A stretch of 64,000 nt of DNA, from positions 1 through 64,000 of the forward strand of contig JBBRDK010000001.1 of NCBI GenBank assembly GCA_038203955.1, read 5' to 3'. The notes under the pieces were generated by a model. The model did not search any database and was not told the DNA's origin. It worked only from the letters and a program-made list of their open reading frames with translations. The DNA is from JALYUA01 sp038203955 (GTDB taxonomy: Bacteria > Acidobacteriota > Thermoanaerobaculia > UBA5066 > Gp7-AA6). Both the position numbers and the translations under genes were made by a program. This document shows, piece by piece, positions 58,945-64,000 of the stretch; positions within the stretch are counted from its first letter, which is position 1, and the number at the start of each line of letters is the position of its first letter.

Positions 58945-59000
58945 GATTCCCGATTCCCGATTCCCGATTCCCGATTCCCGATTCCCGATTCCCGATTCCC
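58945..59000. repeat. Eight perfect tandem copies of GATTCCC
   Basis: Eight exact GATTCCC units lead straight into a 67-bp element (58993-59059). The second copy of that element (63446-63512) is preceded by only one GATTCCC, so the array length is variable while the rest is fixed. Confidence 0.97.
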
Positions 59001-59059
59001 GATCTAGTTGACCGCGGAGTACCGCGGCCGTCTCGCTCCCGTTGGTCGCTCGGCTCCCG
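58993..59059. repeat. 67-bp direct repeat, copy A
   Basis: Identical over 67 bp to 63446-63512. It contains CCGCGG-AGTA-CCGCGG, a hairpin with a 6-bp GC stem, and a TCGCTC...TCGCTC direct pair. Copy A lies between the PfkB gene and ribH. Confidence 0.95.
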
Positions 59060-59118
59060 TTTCCCGGCCGTGCCCCGGCAGGTGCTAACATCCTCCCTCT
59101 TCAAAGAGGATCCGATCC

Positions 59119-59619
59119 TTGAACAGCCGTCGTGTCGTCCGCGGTATGGGCCCAGCCCTCTTCGCCCGGGAGGTCGAGGGGGAGGCTGACGCGTCGAAGC
59201 TGCGGATCACGGTCGTGTGCGCCCGCTGGAATCCGACCGTCACGGACGCTCTTCTCTCCTCCGCGCTCGGAGCCCTCGCGGAATGCGGCGCGAAGCCGGG
59301 GAACGTGATGGTCGTCCGTGTCCCGGGCGCCTTCGAGCTGCCGGCCGCTTCCCGCCTCGCTCTCGCCTCGAAGACCTGCGATGCCGTCGTCGCTCTCGGG
59401 GCGATCGTGCGCGGCGAGACCACTCATCACGAGGTCCTGGGAAATGCCGTGGGCGCTGCGCTCGCGTCTCTCTCCGCGGAGACGGGCCGGCCGATCGGAT
59501 TCGGCCTGTTGACCTGCGAAACCATGGAACAGGCCCGGGCCCGCACGGGCAAGGGCGCGGAAGCGGCGGAGGCGGCGGTCGAGATGGCCAACCTCCGGCG
59601 CCGGATGCGGGCGAGCTGA
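59119..59619 (+). CDS. ribH: 6,7-dimethyl-8-ribityllumazine synthase
   Basis: A 166-residue lumazine synthase for the penultimate step of riboflavin synthesis. Typical blocks are VVCARWNPTVTDAL, VPGAFELPAASRLAL, LGAIVRGETTHHEVL (with the active-site His) and PIGFGLLTCETMEQA. Start codon TTG with AGAGGA upstream; an ATG at 59146 would drop 9 residues and is also plausible. Its stop overlaps the nusB ATG (TGATG), the classical ribH-nusB pair. Confidence 0.95.
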   Translation: MNSRRVVRGMGPALFAREVEGEADASKLRITVVCARWNPTVTDALLSSALGALAECGAKPGNVMVVRVPGAFELPAASRLALASKTCDAVVALGAIVRGETTHHEVLGNAVGAALASLSAETGRPIGFGLLTCETMEQARARTGKGAEAAEAAVEMANLRRRMRAS

Positions 59620-60041
59620 TGGGGGCGCGGCGCAAGGCGCGGGAGCTCGCGCTCCAGATGCTTTTCGAGAACGACGTGGCCGGCACCGCTCCCCAGGAGA
59701 TGTTCGACCGCAGCTCGGACCTGCAGAAGGCGTCCGCGACACTGCGCGATTTCACCGAGCGGCTCGTTTCCGGGACGCTGACCCGCCGCGAAGAGCTCGA
59801 CGAGATCATCACCCGGCAGGCGGACCACTGGCGCCTGGCCCGCATGCCGATCGTCGATCGCAACATCCTGAGGCTCGCCCTCTTTGAGCTCCTCCACGAG
59901 CCGGCCACCCCGCGGCCCGTGGTGATCGACGAAGCGCTCGAAATCGCCAAGCGGTTCTCCACACCCCGGTCCTCGCAGTTCATCAACGGCATCCTGGACG
60001 GGGTGCTGAAGTCCCGGCCCGGCGAAGGTCCGGCGGCGTGA
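59619..60041 (+). CDS. nusB: Transcription antitermination factor NusB
   Basis: A 140-residue all-helical antitermination factor that works with NusA/G/E on rRNA operons. ARRKARELALQMLFENDV is the N-terminal arginine-rich RNA-binding start, and MPIVDRNILRLALFELLH plus VVIDEALEIAKRFSTPRSSQFINGIL are family signatures. The ATG overlaps the ribH stop and its own stop overlaps a GTG of the next gene. Confidence 0.96.
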   Translation: MGARRKARELALQMLFENDVAGTAPQEMFDRSSDLQKASATLRDFTERLVSGTLTRREELDEIITRQADHWRLARMPIVDRNILRLALFELLHEPATPRPVVIDEALEIAKRFSTPRSSQFINGILDGVLKSRPGEGPAA

Positions 60042-60814
60042 CCGGGCGCGCCGGCGCCCTGTTCGCCTGCGCCCTCGGGATCGCCGGAATCGCGGGAATC
60101 GCCGGAGCGGGGGAGCAGTCCGCCGCGTACCGCGCGTCGGGAACGGACGCGCGCCTGTTCGATCAGTACGACAACGACGGGTATTCGATGGCGGTCGTCG
60201 CCATGGAAGGCTCGCTCGAGCTGCGCGTGCGCGTCTCGGATGCCCCTCTCGAGAGCTCCGCTCCGTTTCCGACGGGCGCAAGGCGCGAGACGACGCTCCC
60301 GCCAGCGCCGGACCGCGACGCGTTCGCGGCGCGCCTCGCTCAGGGCAGCCGCACCGCCGCCGAGGCGGTGCGCCGGGTCCTGTTCGGCGTCGCCTCGGAG
60401 ATCCGGTACGACCCGGACCGCCTGCGCAATCAGGAGCCGGCCGCGGTCTTCGCTTCGAAGCGCGCGTACTGCGTGGGATTCAGCGAGCTCGCGGTCGACC
60501 TGCTCCGGAGACTCTCGATCCGGGCGCGCACGGTCCAGGGCGTGCTGCGCGCGGACCCCGGCGCCGATCGATACGACCCGCAGATCGAAGGCGTCTATCA
60601 CCGGTGGATCGAGGTCTTCTATCCCGACCGCGGCTTCGTGTTCTCGGATCCCGCCGGATCGGTCAACGGGGTGGACGCGCGCTACCTTCCGTTCGACCGC
60701 CGCTCCCTCCGCCGGCCGCGCGCGCTCCGGCTCGAGGGACTGGAGTCCCCGGCCGGCGCGCTCGCATACGAGACCGTCCGGGCCGGGAAAGCGACGCTCC
60801 GTATTCGGAGATAG
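60038..60814 (+). CDS. Exported transglutaminase-like protease-fold protein
   Basis: A 258-residue protein with a signal-like N-terminus (LFACALGIAGIAGIAGAG) and a transglutaminase-core domain at about 110-215. The catalytic Cys is near 144 (AYCVGFSELAVDLLRR), His near 188 (GVYHRWIEVFYPDRG) and Asp near 204 (FVFSDPAGS). It probably acts in the periplasm as a peptidase, transglutaminase or binding protein; the activity is not known. GTG start coupled to nusB. Confidence 0.8.
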   Translation: MTGRAGALFACALGIAGIAGIAGAGEQSAAYRASGTDARLFDQYDNDGYSMAVVAMEGSLELRVRVSDAPLESSAPFPTGARRETTLPPAPDRDAFAARLAQGSRTAAEAVRRVLFGVASEIRYDPDRLRNQEPAAVFASKRAYCVGFSELAVDLLRRLSIRARTVQGVLRADPGADRYDPQIEGVYHRWIEVFYPDRGFVFSDPAGSVNGVDARYLPFDRRSLRRPRALRLEGLESPAGALAYETVRAGKATLRIRR

Positions 60815-60907
60815 GTCGACCGGAAACCCTCCCCGACTCTGCCCAAACCCGGGACGGGAGAGGATTGCGCGTTAGCCTCTATCGCGCAGCGAGCGGGTGC
60901 GACGGAG

Positions 60908-60913
60908 TATATT
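60908..60913 (+). promoter_or_regulatory. Candidate -10 box (TATATT) of leuS
   Basis: TATATT ends 12 nt before the ATG at 60926. No -35 consensus is visible. Short-leader type. Confidence 0.4.
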
Positions 60914-60925
60914 GGCCGGCCCGAC

Positions 60926-63403
60926 ATGGCGGAAAGATACGACCCGATCGAGCTGGACAGGAAGTGGCAGCGCCGCTGGGAAGACGCCGGCGTTGCCTTC
61001 GTCGACACGTCCGACGGCGCGGACAAGTTCTACATGTTGAACATGTTTCCCTATCCCTCCGGAAGCCGTCTCCACGTCGGGCATGGCCGCAACTACATTC
61101 TCGGCGACGCCCTCTACCGGCGGGAGAGGATGGCGGGCCGCCGCACGTTGAACCCGATGGGCTGGGACGCCTTCGGCCTGCCGGCGGAGAACGCCGCCAT
61201 CGCGGGCGGCGTCCCGCCCCGGGAATACACGACCGGCAACATCGCGCGGATGAAGGAGCAGCTGAGGAGTCTCGGCTTGCTCTACGACTGGTCCAAGGAG
61301 CTGGCATCGTGCGACCCGGCCTACTACCGCTGGAACCAGTGGCTCTTCCTCCGGATGTGGGAGCGCGGGCTCGCCTACCGCAAGACGGCTCCCGTGAACT
61401 GGTGCCCGGGTTGCCGCACCGTCCTGGCCAACGAGCAGGTGGTCGACGGCCGCTGCGAGCGCTCGGGAGACGCGGTCGAGATCCGCGACCTCACGCAGTG
61501 GTTCTTCCGGATCACGGACTACGCCGAGCGGCTCCTCGCGGGGCTCGAGACCGTCGAGTGGCCGGAACGCGTCAAGGTCATGCAGCGCAACTGGATCGGG
61601 CGGTCGGAAGGCGCGGAAGTGTTCTTCCGCGTGGACGCGCTGGCGGAGCCCATACCCGTCTTCACGACGCGGCCGGACACGCTCTTCGGCGCGACGTTTC
61701 TCGCGCTCGCTCCGGAGCACCCCGCCGCGGCGCGCCTCGCGCAGCGGTCCCCTTTCTCGGGAGACCTGACGCGTTTCATCGAGCGGGTGCGGCGCAGCTC
61801 CCGGCTCGAGCGCGAGTCGGAGACGGGGGAGAAGGAGGGGATGGACACGGGGATCACCGCGTTGAACCCGGCGACCGGCGAGACGATCCCGGTCTGGCTC
61901 GCCAACTTCGTTCTCCCCGACTACGGCACCGGCGCGATCATGGGGGTGCCGGCGCACGACCAGCGGGACTTCGAGTTCGCGCGCCGGTACGGGCTTCCGA
62001 TCCGGCCGGTCTATCGGTCGAACGCTCCGGACGCTCCCGAGCCCGACCCCGACGCCATGACGTCGGCCGTCCCGCACGGAGGCGTTCTCTACCGGTCCGG
62101 CGACTGGAACGGAACGGCAAACGGGCCCGCCGCGGTCTCGAAGGCGATCGACTGGATCGAGGCGCGCGGACTCGGCCGGGGCCGGGTGGGCTACCGGCTC
62201 CGCGACTGGCTCATCTCGCGGCAGCGCTACTGGGGAACGCCGATTCCGGCGGTGCATTGTCCCGACTGCGGCGTGCTGCCGGTGCCCGACGACGAGCTCC
62301 CGGTCCTTCTGCCCGAAGACGTCGCTTTTCGCGGAGCGGAAGGAAATCCTCTCGAGCAGTCCGAGGCGTTCGTTGCGACGTCCTGCCCCGGCTGCGGCGG
62401 CCCGGCGCGCCGCGAAACGGACACGATGGACACGTTCGTAGACTCGTCCTGGTACTACCTCCGTTTCCTAAACCCGGGGGATTCGAGCCGGATGGTCGAC
62501 TCCGAACGCGCGGCGAAATGGATGCCGGTCGATCAGTACGTCGGGGGCATCGAGCACGCGATCCTCCACCTCCTCTACGCGCGCTTCATCTGCCGCGTCC
62601 TGAAGGACCTCGGTCTGGTGGAGCTCGAGGAGCCGTTTGCGCGGCTGTTCAACCAGGGAATGATCACAAAGTTGAATCCCGCGTCGGGGAAGATCGAGAA
62701 GATGTCGAAGTCGCGCGGCAACACGGTCTCTCCCGACGAGCTCATCGCCCGGTTCGGAGCGGACACGGTGCGCGTCTACACCCTGTTCATCGGCCCGCCG
62801 GAGAAGGAATCGGAGTGGTCGGAGGAGGGCGTGGCGGGGGCGTGGCGCTTTCTGCAGCGTGTGCACGACGTCTGCGCCCGCGCGGAGGCGCTGCCTGCGG
62901 GCGAGCGCGCCGCGGATTCTCCGCTGACGCGTCTCGCGCACCGGACGATCCAGCGCGTGACCGAAGATGCGCAGCGCTTTCACTTCCACACCGCGGTCGC
63001 CGCGCTGATGGAGTTTCAGCGGGGGATGGCGGAAGCGCTCGACTCGGGCGCCGAGGCTCCCGGCACGGTCCGCTGGGCCGCCGAGACTCTGGCCCAGTTA
63101 CTTCATCCGGTCGCGCCGCATCTGACGGAGGAGTGGTGGGAAAGGTTCGGCCACCGCACGTTTCTGCTCGACTCTTCGTGGCCCGCCTTCGACTCCTCAC
63201 TCGCGACGACGGAGCGGGTCACTCTCGTCGTCCAGGTCAATGGAAAGGTCCGCGGCCGGCTCGACGTCGAGCGGGGAGCGCCGGAGCCGGACGCCCTCGC
63301 CTTAGCGCGCGCCGACGAGAAGATTCGGACGTGGATCGACGGGAAGGAGATCGCCCGCACCGTCTACGTGCCCGACCGGCTGTTGAACCTGGTCGTGCGG
63401 TGA
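60926..63403 (+). CDS. leuS: Leucyl-tRNA synthetase
   Basis: An 825-residue class I synthetase. The HIGH-type motif LHVGHGRNYILGDALYR is near residues 49-65, the zinc-like ZN1 segment has CPGC, and the CP1 editing domain lies about 220-410 with TTRPDTLFGATFLALAPEHP and YGTGAIMGVPAHDQRDFEFA. The KMSKS loop KMSKSRGNTVSP is near 592. Slightly shorter than E. coli LeuRS (860) but complete. Its stop TGA overlaps a GTG (63400) that opens the LptE-like frame. Confidence 0.97.
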   Translation: MAERYDPIELDRKWQRRWEDAGVAFVDTSDGADKFYMLNMFPYPSGSRLHVGHGRNYILGDALYRRERMAGRRTLNPMGWDAFGLPAENAAIAGGVPPREYTTGNIARMKEQLRSLGLLYDWSKELASCDPAYYRWNQWLFLRMWERGLAYRKTAPVNWCPGCRTVLANEQVVDGRCERSGDAVEIRDLTQWFFRITDYAERLLAGLETVEWPERVKVMQRNWIGRSEGAEVFFRVDALAEPIPVFTTRPDTLFGATFLALAPEHPAAARLAQRSPFSGDLTRFIERVRRSSRLERESETGEKEGMDTGITALNPATGETIPVWLANFVLPDYGTGAIMGVPAHDQRDFEFARRYGLPIRPVYRSNAPDAPEPDPDAMTSAVPHGGVLYRSGDWNGTANGPAAVSKAIDWIEARGLGRGRVGYRLRDWLISRQRYWGTPIPAVHCPDCGVLPVPDDELPVLLPEDVAFRGAEGNPLEQSEAFVATSCPGCGGPARRETDTMDTFVDSSWYYLRFLNPGDSSRMVDSERAAKWMPVDQYVGGIEHAILHLLYARFICRVLKDLGLVELEEPFARLFNQGMITKLNPASGKIEKMSKSRGNTVSPDELIARFGADTVRVYTLFIGPPEKESEWSEEGVAGAWRFLQRVHDVCARAEALPAGERAADSPLTRLAHRTIQRVTEDAQRFHFHTAVAALMEFQRGMAEALDSGAEAPGTVRWAAETLAQLLHPVAPHLTEEWWERFGHRTFLLDSSWPAFDSSLATTERVTLVVQVNGKVRGRLDVERGAPEPDALALARADEKIRTWIDGKEIARTVYVPDRLLNLVVR

Positions 63404-64000
63404 GGGGCGGCCGGGGGCCGGAAATCGGGAGTCCGGACCTCCCTTCGATTCCCGATCTAGTTGACCGCGGAGTACCGCGGCCGTCTCGCTCCCGTTGGTC
63501 GCTCGGCTCCCGATTTCCGATTCCCGGCTCGCTCCTCGTGGTTCTCTTAGCGGCGTCCGCGGCCGGCTGCGGGTACTCGCTCGTCGGGACGAGCTCGACC
63601 CTTCCGGCTTCGATCAAAGTGGTTCAATTCGAGACGCTGCTCAACCAGACGTCGCGCGTCGGGGTCGAGCAGCGACTCTCCCGCGAGATCGCGCGGGAGC
63701 TCGCCAGCCGCGGCCGGTTTTCCGTGCAGTCGGCGGCGGCGGGCGCCGACGCGAGCTTGACGGGAGCCGTGATCGGCTTCGACCTCTATCCGATCGCCTT
63801 CGACGAGCAGGGACGGTCCAAGGAATATCAGGTCCGCATCACCGCGCGAGTCTCCTTGAAGAGCATCGCCGACGAGAAGGTCCTCTGGGAGAACCCGTCC
63901 TACTCGTTCCAGGAAAACTACACGTTCTCTACGAGCGCCGCCTCCTACGTGGATCGGGAGAATGAGGCGATCGAGCGGGTGGCGGAGCGGTTCGCGGAGA
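63400..64000 (+). CDS. LptE-like outer-membrane lipoprotein (partial, runs off the window)
   Basis: An open frame of 200 codons with no stop before the window ends. A lipobox-type signal (LLVVLLAASAAGC, Cys near codon 59) is followed by GYSLVGTSSTLPASIKVVQF and TSRVGVEQRLSREIARELAS, the pattern of LptE/DUF-type LPS-assembly lipoproteins that plug LptD. The GTG at 63400 overlaps the leuS stop. From there the frame reads without a stop through the 67-bp repeat (copy B), giving a basic leader of about 45 residues. A GTG at 63538 would remove the leader but leaves a poor signal peptide. Confidence 0.8.
   Translation, partial: MRGGRGPEIGSPDLPSIPDLVDRGVPRPSRSRWSLGSRFPIPGSLLVVLLAASAAGCGYSLVGTSSTLPASIKVVQFETLLNQTSRVGVEQRLSREIARELASRGRFSVQSAAAGADASLTGAVIGFDLYPIAFDEQGRSKEYQVRITARVSLKSIADEKVLWENPSYSFQENYTFSTSAASYVDRENEAIERVAERFAE
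63446..63512. repeat. 67-bp direct repeat, copy B
   Basis: Identical to 58993-59059. It is followed by GATTTCC-GATTCCC (63512-63525). It lies within the open LptE-like frame, 43 bp after the leuS stop. Confidence 0.95.

Overview
This is a very GC-rich, gene-dense bacterial chromosome segment. No stretch longer than about 250 bases lacks a gene. GTG and TTG starts are common and many neighbouring genes overlap by four bases (GTGA). I see no phage, integrase, transposase, plasmid, tRNA, rRNA or CRISPR feature. The host is a diderm: BamA, OmpH/Skp, LpxD, FabZ, LpxA, LolC/LolD and an LptE-like lipoprotein are all present, next to a ClpC (not ClpA) unfoldase with a UVR linker. DUF4388, a SpoIIE-type phosphatase and a glutaryl-CoA dehydrogenase fit Acidobacteriota (Thermoanaerobaculia-like) or a neighbouring phylum. 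That placement is inference from gene content.

Layout. 1-9.1 kb: SpoIIE-type phosphatase, FAD amino-acid-oxidase-like enzyme, NAD-dependent sugar epimerase, 3-methyladenine glycosylase, membrane diguanylate cyclase with a DUF4388 partner, glutaryl-CoA dehydrogenase. 9.2-16.8 kb: small unknown protein, methyltransferase-DUF4214 fusion, large membrane protein, AsnRS, RimO, RibF. 16.8-20.9 kb: a metal-uptake operon read leftward (small Cys-containing exported protein, outer-membrane barrel, ZnuA-like, ZnuB-like, no ATPase), divergent from a CDF-like membrane protein. 21.1-29.3 kb: thioredoxin with a clear intrinsic terminator, then a DUF2064 transferase, a radical SAM enzyme, an atypical metallophosphoesterase, an OprP-like porin and a four-gene ABC importer in one orientation. 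This is the best candidate for an undescribed functional unit. 29.5-35.8 kb: MacA/MacB-type efflux genes and a large sensor kinase preceded by a 12-codon upstream ORF. 35.8-42.1 kb: Fe-S domain protein, MBL hydrolase, two GT-C-type membrane proteins, DUF4149, RidA, Hpt. 42.2-58.9 kb: unknown 501-residue protein, LysRS, LolC, LolD, ClpC, BamA, OmpH, LpxD, FabZ, LpxA, a GnnA-like dehydrogenase, MTA phosphorylase and a PfkB kinase. This is an envelope-biogenesis supercluster. 59.1-64 kb: RibH, NusB, a transglutaminase-like protein, LeuRS and the start of an LptE-like lipoprotein that runs off the window.

The most unusual non-coding signal is a family of 7-bp short tandem repeats in at least nine loci, nearly all at gene boundaries. 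The heptamer differs between loci (GACTCTC, GGGAAAC, GGGAATC, GAGAGTT, ACTGANA, TCAGCT-type, ACGCTCA, GCCTCCC), but three arrays end in the same 11-mer, CTCAACTTCCC. Some arrays supply stop codons or coding sequence (hpt, ridA, the DUF4149 gene). A 67-bp element carrying one heptamer type is present twice, and its second copy appears to be translated as the N-terminus of the LptE-like protein. Many genes also have a TANAAT/TATACT box only 6-14 nt before the start codon, which suggests very short or absent leaders.
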